Part shown: positions 1-6,201 of the stretch, piece after piece | How the letters are laid out: every line of letters starts with the position of its first letter | Numbering within the stretch: position 1 is the stretch's first letter | DNA from: a virus | DNA length: 38,597 nucleotides | Strand: one strand, 5' to 3' | IMG/VR virus record: IMGVR_UViG_3300041809_003289 | Coordinates: 1-38,597 of that record | Program-made: the position numbers and the translations under genes | Notes under the pieces: generated by a model | Told to the model about the DNA's origin: nothing | What the model saw: only the letters and a program-made list of their open reading frames with translations | Databases searched by the model: none

Positions 1-97
1 TGCCGCCAAACGGCGGCTACACAGGACGGTGTTTCGTCTCAAAGGGTGGGTGGTTTTGACCCGCGAAATAGTGGGTGGTTTTGCCCGCGAACTGACA
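1..97. mobile_element. Right end of an IS21-like insertion sequence (partial)
   Basis: Two tandem near-identical units, GTGGGTGGTTTTGACCCGCGAA and GTGGGTGGTTTTGCCCGCGAA read loosely (about 46-66 and 69-90), are followed by ACTGACA ending in CA at 97. Repeated internal boxes next to a terminal 5'-TG...CA-3' are the usual design of IS21-family ends. The Rep-like reading frame at 39-593 loses its expected continuation exactly here, as an insertion would cause. The transposase genes would lie left of the window, so the family call is inference. Confidence 0.4.
2..17. repeat. GC-rich inverted repeat at window edge
   Basis: GCCGCC-AAAC-GGCGGC can form a perfect 6-bp stem. It lies inside the region read as an IS end. 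It may be a terminator-like hairpin or a host palindromic repeat; there is no T tract. Confidence 0.4.
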
Positions 98-593
98 CTC
101 TTAACTCAATTTCAACCCGCACTATTTGCCGAGGCAGCTTGGCATGTTTCTTTTCTTTAACGTACATTTTGATTCGCATTGCTAGACCCCGCCATTCGAT
201 TGTATTGACCGTGTGGTGGTTGCGAATAACGATGAAGCTCTTTTTTACTTCTGGGTGGATACACGACTGGTGAGCAAACAAAAAGTCCTGGGGCGGATTG
301 GCGCGGAAATGCCACACAAGATCAACCCGCGTGAACCGTCTTGGCCCTTCGGCAGGGCGTGCCCACTCACTGATAATTTTATCGGCTCTGGCGAAAGCTT
401 GATCAATTTGCGCCTGCGAATCGATCAGTCTGCAATTATCACCAAAAAGCAGTCTTGGAAGCGAGACTTCAAACCATGTGAAGTGAGTGCCATTTGCGCC
501 AGCTCGCAAAGCCGAATTGTTGTCGAGGGTATATTTTCCCCTCCGAGAATCAAACATTTCCCATTCTTGCTCGTATCTAACCGTATCAATCAT
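39..593 (-). pseudogene. Rep protein resembling filamentous-phage gene II (G2P) N-terminus, C-terminally truncated
   Basis: The 184-residue frame has the order seen in phage replication proteins of the G2P/CRI type: a short basic-aromatic start, LPRLLFGDNCRL (the 'GHNxxG' region of the family), RVDLVWHF (the family's RiDxxy strand), a strand ending in RIKMYVKEKK (the 'KxYdK' region) and IVRVEIELR (the 'lRxExrl' strand). Family members are rolling-circle nickase-type initiators, usually 350-420 residues with the catalytic tyrosines further on. Here the frame runs into the IS-like repeat at position 97, and its last 18 or so residues are encoded by that repeat, so the gene is probably broken. 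It lies 62 bases downstream of the recombinase on the same strand. No ribosome binding site is evident. A plasmid-type Rep of the same fold is possible. Confidence 0.5.
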
Positions 594-655
594 GCTTGGT
601 TAGTGTGGACATTTTTGTCCTCTAAACAAGGTGTTACTTCTGTAGCCGCCCTTTT

Positions 656-1849
656 TCAATTCTCCTCAAGCGAAAGCGAACGGAGACCTTCAACGGCCTT
701 TTGAACCGGGGTCAAATCTTGATGGGTGTATCGAGTGTTCATCGCCACTGACGAATGGCCGGTCAGTTTCATTCGCACTTCTTGCGAAATGCCGTTGTTG
801 AAAAGGTTTGTGTTGAAACTGTGCCGTAGTGAGTGGAAGGACAGACAGTTGAATTTGCGCTTGCCTTTGCCTTGAATGTTTTTTGATTCGATTCCCGCCC
901 TCTTGATGATTCGCAGAAAGGTTTCGCTCAATCCGTGTTTGCCGCCGGTACCCCTTTCGGCAAGTTCCCCGCACAAATGTCTGTCAGCCAATTCGGACGA
1001 TTCGCAGTCGTTTAGGTTAATCAGGTCATTCAAGTGACTGAACAGGTCTATATGAATCGGCACGCGAACTTCCTTGCCCGTTTTCTGTTGCAAATAGACG
1101 ATGATGCCTTTTTTGTAATCCACATTGCTGAACTTCAGATTGACGCAATCGGAAAGCCGCGCCCCAGTGAAATAGCCCAGCAAAATCAATGTTTTCCAAT
1201 CATAAATGAACGATTCGGATTTTTCCTTCTTGAAAGTCCCCACAGCCTTGAGAATTTGAATCACTTGCTCATGGGTGAAAATTTCTCGTTCGGAAGAAAC
1301 ATTTTTCGGCAGTTCAATAGCCTTGACCGGATTTTTCAAAATGAGCATCAGGGCCTCGGCACGATTGAACGCTGTGCCCAATGTCTTTATGTCCACAATG
1401 GCTGTTTTCGGTGCCGCACCGTCCCTCAAGCGATTGTCTAAGAAGTTTTGAATGTGGGCGGGCGTCAGACCGTTAATCGGCATTTTTGCTTTGTCGGCTA
1501 GAGACAGCAAAAACAGCCTGACGGTGTTGCGGTAGCGTTCAATGGTTCCGGCTGCTGCGCCTCTGGTTTCTTTACCGTTCAACCAGTCGTTCAAATACTT
1601 TTCGACTGATGGCAACTGAATGGTGTCCCCGGTGGCCTTTTCGGAAAGCTCATTCAAAACTTTATGAATTTGAACGGCGGTCAAAATGCCTTGACGCGAC
1701 TTTTGTTCCAGCGCCTCCCACTCAATGGCAATCTGCATTGCCTTGTCTTTGTCCGTCTCCTTCGTGGAGCGTTTGACTTGTTTGCCTTCGCGGTTCGTGT
1801 AGCACGCGGTAAAAAAGCGCGACTGGGGGTGTTTTGTAAGGCTTGCCAT
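656..1849 (-). CDS. int: Tyrosine recombinase / integrase (left)
   Basis: This 397-residue site-specific recombinase of the tyrosine (phage integrase) family should catalyse recombination at the adjacent tRNA-Gly attachment site. The N-terminal 60 residues look like an arm-binding domain (YTNREGKQVKRST), residues 80-170 like a SAM-like core-binding domain (VEKYLNDWLNG...TIERYRNTVRLFL), and 195-375 like the catalytic domain. Catalytic residues can be placed: Arg231 (GARLSD), a beta-hairpin Lys near 256-259 (QQKTGKE), His339-x-x-Arg342 (FHSLRH), His365 (LTGHSS) and Tyr374 (NTRYTH). It is intact and of usual length. The start at 1849 is the first ATG of the frame and lies about 110 bases from the tRNA fragment; no Shine-Dalgarno is seen. 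The AT-rich palindrome between gene and att site is a likely control element. Confidence 0.9.
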   Translation of the reverse strand: MASLTKHPQSRFFTACYTNREGKQVKRSTKETDKDKAMQIAIEWEALEQKSRQGILTAVQIHKVLNELSEKATGDTIQLPSVEKYLNDWLNGKETRGAAAGTIERYRNTVRLFLLSLADKAKMPINGLTPAHIQNFLDNRLRDGAAPKTAIVDIKTLGTAFNRAEALMLILKNPVKAIELPKNVSSEREIFTHEQVIQILKAVGTFKKEKSESFIYDWKTLILLGYFTGARLSDCVNLKFSNVDYKKGIIVYLQQKTGKEVRVPIHIDLFSHLNDLINLNDCESSELADRHLCGELAERGTGGKHGLSETFLRIIKRAGIESKNIQGKGKRKFNCLSFHSLRHSFNTNLFNNGISQEVRMKLTGHSSVAMNTRYTHQDLTPVQKAVEGLRSLSLEEN

Positions 1850-1904
1850 ATCGTATATTCAGTGTTGATGTAATCATAAATGTAAGAATGCGAATTCCTA
1901 GCAA

Positions 1905-1924
1905 ATTATCGTATATATGATAAT
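1905..1924. promoter_or_regulatory. AT-rich palindrome upstream of int, candidate operator
   Basis: ATTATC-GTATATAT-GATAAT is an inverted repeat with perfect 6-base arms. On the minus strand it overlaps a weak sigma70-like promoter for the integrase (TTATGA, 18 bases, GATAAT). A related half, ATCGTATATT, recurs next to the int start codon at about 1850-1860. The sequence suggests a repressor site or a recombination-protein site; no regulator gene is visible. Confidence 0.4.
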
Positions 1925-1960
1925 ACGTTCATAAAAGGCCATGAATGTTGCCGTGTATTG

Positions 1961-1992
1961 AGACGAGGGTTCGATTCCCTTCACCCGCTCCA
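1961..1992 (+). other. att: Attachment-site core: 3' end of tRNA-Gly
   Basis: The segment contains a full T arm (GAGGG-TTCGATT-CCCTT), the 3' acceptor strand CACCCGC, discriminator T and encoded CCA. The acceptor implies a 5' strand GCGGGTG and, with U73, fits tRNA-Gly. The bases upstream do not form the D or anticodon arms, so this is a fragment and not a gene. A tRNA 3' end about 110 bases from an integrase start is the classic mark of an attP or attR core. No second copy is present in the window. Confidence 0.75.
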
Positions 1993-2147
1993 TTTCTCGA
2001 TGATACCCAACAAAATCAAGGCTTCAATGAATATTGACTGAAGGCAAAAACCGTCAACTGCTAACGCCCACTGCTAACAAGTTCGGGGAAATCCCCCCGT
2101 GTTTGCCCATTTCAACCATGCCGGAATCTGCCCGGAGGACCGACGTT

Positions 2148-2354
2148 TCAGGCGGCCAGCACCAGCGGTTCTACCGGGGGTTCTCCGAAGGTGATGAAGG
2201 GAGCGTAACGGGCGCACCAGAGCCTGACGAACCCGCGCTCCCGCTCGTTGCCGCCGGTCAATTCGTGCCGGCCGAATTTCAAGACCAGCCGGACGTTGCC
2301 GAACTGGCCAATGGTTTCATCCGGCGCCGCCGGTACGTAGCATGTTTTTCTCAT
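2148..2354 (-). CDS. Small hypothetical protein
   Basis: I do not recognise this 68-residue frame (starts MRKTCYVPAAPDETIGQFGN, ends EPPVEPLVLAA). It is preferred over the longer plus-strand frame across the same bases because its codons carry G or C at most third positions, as in the neighbouring genes, and its composition is normal. It has no membrane segment and no known motif. It stands alone on the minus strand between the att fragment and the virion genes, a place where phages often keep small regulatory or accessory genes. No clear ribosome binding site. The start could also lie at 2420, adding 22 residues. Confidence 0.4.
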   Translation of the reverse strand: MRKTCYVPAAPDETIGQFGNVRLVLKFGRHELTGGNERERGFVRLWCARYAPFITFGEPPVEPLVLAA

Positions 2355-2435
2355 GCCCGAAGTCTGGCAGGGGCGGTTGGACAAAGGCTGTCCAACCTGG
2401 AAAATTATTTTCCCGGTCAAAACTGGTCCAAACCG

Positions 2436-2482
2436 GCCCCTGGTTGCAGAAAGTGTAATCCTATATTAAGGGTAATATATTG
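2436..2482 (+). promoter_or_regulatory. Promoter-like motif A (first structural gene)
   Basis: The box GCCCCTGGTTGCA (2436-2448) is followed six bases later by GTAATCCTATATTAAGG, then GTAATATATTGACAT, all in an AT-rich patch of a GC-rich region. The same layout precedes 15327, where the 13-base box is identical, and variants precede 5030, 7838, 12631 and 22228. The start codon is at 2502. It may be a phage-specific late promoter. Confidence 0.5.
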
Positions 2483-2501
2483 ACATATTTCTTAAGCAAC
2501 G

Positions 2502-3146
2502 ATGAATGCATCCATCCTGACCTCCTCGGCCGCGCTGAACGGCCTGACGCCGCTGCGTTGGAACGCCTTTTCGCAGGCGGCCACCGGCAATTTCGCTCCG
2601 CTGGCGGTTTCCTTCATGCCGGCCCAGGTCACGGTGTTTGCCCAGCAAGGCGCCGGCAGGTATCCCTCTTTCGCCTACCAATTTAACGTTTACGCGGGGT
2701 CACCGCTGCCACCGTGGGTGCAGGCGGGCACGGGCGTTTTGGTCAACGCCAGCGTCACGGTCAACGGAAAGAGCATCAACCTTTCGAGCCATTACATTGT
2801 CAAGAACGCCGACCCGATGGGAAACTTTTTCGTCGTCAACGCGCCCTCCCCATCGGGCTCACGCGACGCGGGTGCATTCACGCAGCCGCTGGCGCAAACC
2901 AATCTGGACAACGGCGCCGCGGTGTCGCTGGTGATGCAGGCGCAAAAGGCCATGTTCGGGTGCAGCAACGGCTCGGTGGTGATCGCCCCCGTGGTGGACG
3001 CCGCGGGCAATGCCCCGGATGGGGAGACGATTACGGCGGGCCAGGCCGAATACGAAATCACGGCGCCGACCGGTTGCAAGTTCGATCTCGCCGACTGGCA
3101 GGTCCGAAGCGATAACGGCGGAACCCTCTTTGTGCGTTTTCTATGA
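2502..3146 (+). CDS. Phage structural protein, unknown role
   Basis: The 214-residue protein is rich in Ala, Gly, Ser, Thr, Val and Asn in beta-like alternation (e.g. VNASVTVNGKSINLSSHYIV), typical of virion decoration or fibre-associated proteins. It has no signal peptide and no membrane segment. It is the first gene of the plus-strand virion block, placed 20 bases after promoter-like motif A. Its stop overlaps the next start as ATGA at 3143-3146, indicating translational coupling to the S74-type fibre gene. I do not recognise a family; a head- or tail-surface role is inferred only from composition and position. Confidence 0.65.
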   Translation: MNASILTSSAALNGLTPLRWNAFSQAATGNFAPLAVSFMPAQVTVFAQQGAGRYPSFAYQFNVYAGSPLPPWVQAGTGVLVNASVTVNGKSINLSSHYIVKNADPMGNFFVVNAPSPSGSRDAGAFTQPLAQTNLDNGAAVSLVMQAQKAMFGCSNGSVVIAPVVDAAGNAPDGETITAGQAEYEITAPTGCKFDLADWQVRSDNGGTLFVRFL

Positions 3147-3877
3147 AAAAGCTGCTCATTCTTCTTTCATGCGTCCCCTCCCTGATTTTGGCCGATGGCG
3201 TGACCGGCGGCAACAATGCCAGTAGCAGCTACCCCAAGAACGGCATGTTCGACACCCTGAACGTGGGCAATGGAGCCGCCGCGATGGACGGCAGCGGCAA
3301 TTTAACATGCGCCACGATCTTCTCGGATTCGGGCCAGGTTAATTCGGATGGAAGCGGCGATTTTTACTGCGGGACGTTTTCAACCGCCAGCCAAACGTAT
3401 GTCGATAGATACGGGAATATGAACGTTGGCTGGAATTTGGCGGTTTCCGGCTATATTAGTGCGCAGGGAATCTCATATACCTCCGACCGGGCCAAAAAGG
3501 AGCTGATCCAGCCGCTGGCACCTTCCAATGCACTGGCGATGGCGCTGTCGTTGACCAATTATTCGTGGCAGTTTCGCGCGCAGACCAACTTGTTGGCAAA
3601 CGTCCGGGCGAACGCAGCCGGGTTGCGGGGCACCAATTTTGTGGCGCAAGTCATGCCCCCCTCCGGCCGTGAATTTGGGCCGATGGCCCAGGACTGGCAC
3701 GCCGTCACCGGCCTGGGCACTGGCAGCAACATTTCCACGACGGCGATGTCCGGGCTGCTGCTGGGCGCGGTACAGGGGCTGGCGGCGCAGAACGGCATTC
3801 TCACCAACAGCAGTGGCGCGGCGTTTCGCCTGGTCGTCAACGATCAAACCAACGGTTTCCTATTTGTTCCCCAATGA
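3143..3877 (+). CDS. Fibre-like protein with C-terminal S74 intramolecular chaperone domain and a signal peptide
   Basis: The 244-residue protein starts with a signal-peptide-like segment (MKKLLILLSC VPSLILADG; LLSC could also act as a weak lipobox). Residues 25-105 are short Gly/Asn/Ser-rich beta repeats (NVGNGAAAMDGSGNLT). From about 110 it matches the S74 self-cleaving chaperone of phage endosialidases and fibres: SDRAKKE with Ser114 and the following Lys as the expected catalytic pair, then FGPMAQDWH, the family's 'G.iAQe' segment. Such domains trimerise the fibre and are then released. A Sec signal on a phage fibre is odd: it may be a surface protein of the lysogen, or the hydrophobic start may serve another purpose. 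It overlaps both neighbours by 4 bases. Confidence 0.75.
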   Translation: MKKLLILLSCVPSLILADGVTGGNNASSSYPKNGMFDTLNVGNGAAAMDGSGNLTCATIFSDSGQVNSDGSGDFYCGTFSTASQTYVDRYGNMNVGWNLAVSGYISAQGISYTSDRAKKELIQPLAPSNALAMALSLTNYSWQFRAQTNLLANVRANAAGLRGTNFVAQVMPPSGREFGPMAQDWHAVTGLGTGSNISTTAMSGLLLGAVQGLAAQNGILTNSSGAAFRLVVNDQTNGFLFVPQ

Positions 3878-4134
3878 GCTTCAACGAAAAATCCAATTCC
3901 AACCGCTGGCGGTTCAGCAAGGAAATCACCCTGGGCGACCTGCTGCTGGCGGTGACCGTCGGGCTGCCGCTGGTCATTGCCGCGGTGCGGTTGAGCGACC
4001 GGGTCGAGGACCACGACCGGCGCCTTTCGGCCAGCGAAACCGCCATTGCCGAGCACGCCACGCGGCTATCCCGGCAGGACAGCGCGATTGCCGTCCTACA
4101 ATGGCAGGCCGAGCTTCGGCCTACGAAACCATGA
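3874..4134 (+). CDS. Small single-TM coiled-coil protein (lysis-type, spanin or holin candidate)
   Basis: The 86-residue protein has a charged N-terminus, one hydrophobic helix at about 21-43 (GDLLLAVTVGLPLVIAAVRL) and a heptad-like charged tail (RVEDHDRRLSASETAIAEHA) that should form a coiled coil. This layout fits inner-membrane spanin subunits and some small holin-associated phage proteins. It overlaps the fibre gene and the next holin-like gene by ATGA junctions, so the three are probably co-translated. The lysis role is inferred from topology and neighbours, with no diagnostic motif. Confidence 0.55.
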   Translation: MSFNEKSNSNRWRFSKEITLGDLLLAVTVGLPLVIAAVRLSDRVEDHDRRLSASETAIAEHATRLSRQDSAIAVLQWQAELRPTKP

Positions 4135-4424
4135 ACATGAATGCCTTTAACTGGAAAGCATGGCGCATCGGGTTGTTGCTCGTGGCGCTGACTTCTTTGC
4201 TGACGGCCGGAGCCGGCTTGGTGGACCCGCAGATGAGCTGGCGCGGATTCGTGGCGGTCTTCTGCTCCTCGCTGCTGACGAGTCTGCCACTGTATCTCTA
4301 CCGGCATCCCGTACCCGGCCTGAATGACAGCAGTGCCGCAAGCGCATTGGCCCCTGGCGGCTCGCCAGCAGATTTTGCGGGCACGGTGCCCGCGAAAAAC
4401 GAAACAACAAACACAAAATCATGA
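4131..4424 (+). CDS. Two-TM holin-like membrane protein
   Basis: The 97-residue protein has two predicted membrane helices at about 12-32 (IGLLLVALTSLLTAGAGLV) and 38-58 (GFVAVFCSSLLTSLPLYLY), followed by a polar tail. Size and topology fit class II holins, which open the inner membrane for the lysin. A second ATG at 4137 is possible. The tail (residues 68-90) is encoded by two palindromic repeat elements, giving SALAPGGSPA and a GC-rich hairpin region, so the C-terminus is probably an insertion that the membrane protein tolerates. Both ends overlap neighbours by ATGA. The holin call rests on context. Confidence 0.55.
   Translation: MNMNAFNWKAWRIGLLLVALTSLLTAGAGLVDPQMSWRGFVAVFCSSLLTSLPLYLYRHPVPGLNDSSAASALAPGGSPADFAGTVPAKNETTNTKS
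4334..4393 (+). repeat. Tandem palindromic elements (type 1 plus hairpin) in holin-like gene
   Basis: A degenerate GCCGCAAGCGC is followed by ATTGGCCC and CTGGCG-GCT-CGCCAG (4354-4368, perfect 6-bp stem). Nine bases on, GCGGGCA-CGG-TGCCCGC (4377-4393) forms a 7-bp stem. The first is a member of the dispersed GCT-loop family and encodes SALAPGGSPA. Confidence 0.7.
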
Positions 4425-5008
4425 GAATAAAATGGAAATTGGGCCTCGCCGCTCTGGCGCTGGCATTCACCTTCAACCTCAACGCCCAGAGTACTGACGC
4501 CGGTACCGGCAATGGCGCCGCAGGCGCAATGGCACCCGGCGGCTTGCCGGTGACCAACAGCATCCCCAACTTCATCAACCAGGTGGCGGTGTGGGGCACG
4601 TCGTTCAACACCAACTACAGTTGGAGCACCGTCACGGTGCAGATTGAAGACGGCTACAAACAGGCCACCGGCTCGGGAGCTTCCGATTACCTGCGCGTGC
4701 AGTATGACAAAGGCAATTGGAACGCTGGCGTCGAGGGCGAGTTCCTGGGGATTGGCTCGCAGTTCACGGCGGTGGAAGCCGAGACGGGTTACGCGCTGAT
4801 TTCAAAGTACGACTTCAAGATCGAAGCCAACGTGCTCGCCGGCTACGACCGTGGCGTCAAGTCGTTTGAAATCGAGCCGGAATTGAAGGCCACCAAAATG
4901 CTCACGGTCAACACCTACGCGACAGCGGGCATCTCGATGCCGTGGCTGGCAAAACGAACGTTTGATGGCACGCCCCAATTTCGGGTGGGCGCGGGTTTTA
5001 CATTCTAG
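4421..5008 (+). CDS. Exported outer-membrane beta-barrel protein
   Basis: The 195-residue protein has a clear Sec signal peptide (MRIKWKLGLAALALAFTFNLNAQ, cleavage after LNA). After a linker that carries a palindromic-element peptide (GAMAPGGLPV, residues 35-44) come alternating amphipathic strands (TVTVQIEDGYKQAT, YLRVQYDKGNWNAGVEGEFL, FKIEANVLAGYDRG), and it ends RVGAGFTF. A terminal Phe on a last amphipathic strand is the BamA-recognition signature of outer-membrane barrels. About 140 residues would allow eight strands. Phage-encoded barrels can alter receptors or exclude superinfecting phages, and a lysis-time role is also possible given its place between holin-like and lysin-like genes. 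Function is inferred, location is well supported. ATGA overlap with the upstream gene. Confidence 0.65.
   Translation: MRIKWKLGLAALALAFTFNLNAQSTDAGTGNGAAGAMAPGGLPVTNSIPNFINQVAVWGTSFNTNYSWSTVTVQIEDGYKQATGSGASDYLRVQYDKGNWNAGVEGEFLGIGSQFTAVEAETGYALISKYDFKIEANVLAGYDRGVKSFEIEPELKATKMLTVNTYATAGISMPWLAKRTFDGTPQFRVGAGFTF
4515..4551 (+). repeat. Palindromic element, type 1 (two hairpins)
   Basis: GCGCC-GCA-GGCGC, then AATGGCAC, then CCGGCG-GCT-TGCCGG (one G.T pair). It encodes GAAGAMAPGGLPV at the mature N-terminus of the barrel protein. Confidence 0.75.
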
Positions 5009-5009
5009 T

Positions 5010-5028
5010 GTAACCCTTATATAAGTAT
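5010..5028 (+). promoter_or_regulatory. Promoter-like motif B (lysin-terminase block)
   Basis: GTAACCCTTATATAAGTAT lies directly against the ATG at 5030, with CTTATATAAG a perfect palindrome. It starts two bases after the stop of the barrel gene. If TTATAT is a -10, the transcript would be nearly leaderless. GGTTTTACA upstream is a poor match to the GGTTG box of the other copies. Confidence 0.5.
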
Positions 5029-5029
5029 C

Positions 5030-5548
5030 ATGTTTCCGCAACCGGTCATTGCCCTCTGGACGGTCCATCCCGGCGATCTGCTGGGAGAACCCATCACGTT
5101 CCTGACCCATGGTCCCGTAACGCACGCCGGCTGGATTCGTTCCGATGGCAGGACGGTTGCGGAAGCTTATCTGCCCCGCGTGCGCCTGCGGCCCATGCTC
5201 GACCCGGAAAAGCCGCTGGTGCGCCTGTTCACTTTGGAAGGCATGACGCCTGAACTGGCGGCCCGGCTCGAGCGGTTTCTGGATCTGGCCACCGACCCCA
5301 AGTTCGCGGCGGAATACAGCGTCAAGGGGCTGTTTGGCTTCGAGTTAAACATTCCGCCGGCTGACGAGCAGCATGTCTTTTGCTCGGAATGGGTGACCCA
5401 GGGCATCCGCAAGGTGGCGCCACAATTATTGCCGCTGGTGCGGTGCGAGGACTATCAAGTCAGTCCACGGGATTTGCTGATCTCGCCCCGGCTGATCGAA
5501 ATCTCCTGGTCAATGGCCTCAGCCGGCACGGCTGCTTCGCTGAACTAA
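5030..5548 (+). CDS. Permuted NlpC/P60 (YiiX/LRAT-type) cysteine hydrolase, candidate lysin
   Basis: The 172-residue protein carries the pattern of circularly permuted papain-fold enzymes: PGDLLGEPITFLTHGPVTHAGW with His32 as the likely catalytic histidine, and HVFCSEWV with Cys118 as the nucleophile (compare 'HaGi...yCSelV' in YiiX-like proteins). Members act as peptidases or amidases on peptidoglycan or lipids. Following holin-like and spanin-like genes it is the best candidate for the lysin, although a virion or maturation role is possible. There is no signal peptide. The C-terminus (SMASAGTAASLN) is made by a type 2 palindromic element. It is placed right after promoter-like motif B, and the terminase gene starts three bases after its stop. 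Confidence 0.6.
   Translation: MFPQPVIALWTVHPGDLLGEPITFLTHGPVTHAGWIRSDGRTVAEAYLPRVRLRPMLDPEKPLVRLFTLEGMTPELAARLERFLDLATDPKFAAEYSVKGLFGFELNIPPADEQHVFCSEWVTQGIRKVAPQLLPLVRCEDYQVSPRDLLISPRLIEISWSMASAGTAASLN
5512..5534 (+). repeat. Palindromic element, type 2
   Basis: AATGGCCT then CAGCCG-GCA-CGGCTG (5520-5534), a perfect 6-bp stem with GCA loop. It encodes MASAGTA at the end of the lysin-like protein. Confidence 0.75.
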
Positions 5549-5550
5549 AC

Positions 5551-6201
5551 GTGGCGGAGGCGAAACTCACACCGTTGCAGGCCAATCAAGCGTTGCTGGT
5601 CGCCAACGGCGATTTTCACGCGGCCGCCGCCGCCGTTGGCGTCACCACCGAATGCCTGAAGGACACTTGCAAGCGGGATGCGGCGCTCAAGCGGCGCTGG
5701 CTGGATGCGCCGTTGGCCCCGCCGCCTTCCAGCCTCATCAACCGCCAGGATGATGTCGCCCTGACCGAAGCCCTTCAGCGCGAGGAAAACGAGCTGAGAA
5801 CCGGCATTGCCAGGCTCACCAAATCCGACCGGGCGCAACAACTGGCGGTGACGTGCCAGCAATTTCAGCGGCAGAATTTTGGCAAGGTCATGCAGATCAC
5901 CGGCGGGGGCATCACCAAGGCGTTTCTCGAAGCCTTGGAGGAAATCGAGAACATCACCGAACGCCTCAATAACCTGGATGTGAAGCCCGAGCAAATGCTG
6001 GCCTATGAATCCATCCTGCGCGAAGACCGGAGCCGGTTGCTGGACTTTGTTTTCAAGGCGGCCACCAAGGTGGATCAGGGCGCGCTCATCATGGCCAAGA
6101 TGCAGCGGTTGGCAGAGGGCGGCAGCCCTGGCGGCAAGGGCAGCAGCAAGCCTGGGTTTACACCCCTCAAACGAACCATTGAGGTTGACCCGGCTGCATG
6201 A
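5551..6201 (+). CDS. terS: Terminase small subunit (probable)
   Basis: A GTG at 5551, three bases after the upstream stop, gives 216 residues; the frame is open further upstream but that part overlaps the lysin-like gene. An N-terminal helix-turn-helix-like stretch (ANGDFHAAAAAVGVTTECLKDTC, about 15-37) fits DNA recognition by terminase small subunits, and a long helical C-terminal part (LEALEEIENITERLNNLDVK) could oligomerise. It overlaps the large terminase by ATGA, the usual gene order. The family call depends on that position more than on sequence. No palindromic element is seen inside. Confidence 0.65.
   Translation: MAEAKLTPLQANQALLVANGDFHAAAAAVGVTTECLKDTCKRDAALKRRWLDAPLAPPPSSLINRQDDVALTEALQREENELRTGIARLTKSDRAQQLAVTCQQFQRQNFGKVMQITGGGITKAFLEALEEIENITERLNNLDVKPEQMLAYESILREDRSRLLDFVFKAATKVDQGALIMAKMQRLAEGGSPGGKGSSKPGFTPLKRTIEVDPAA

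Noticed and set aside
1941-1992. A complete tRNA gene
   Set aside because: Only the T arm, acceptor 3' strand and CCA are present; no D or anticodon arm upstream.
2034-2483. A 149-residue plus-strand frame before the first structural gene
   Set aside because: Unnatural composition and poorer third-position GC than the minus-strand frame at 2148-2354; it also runs through the promoter-like motif.
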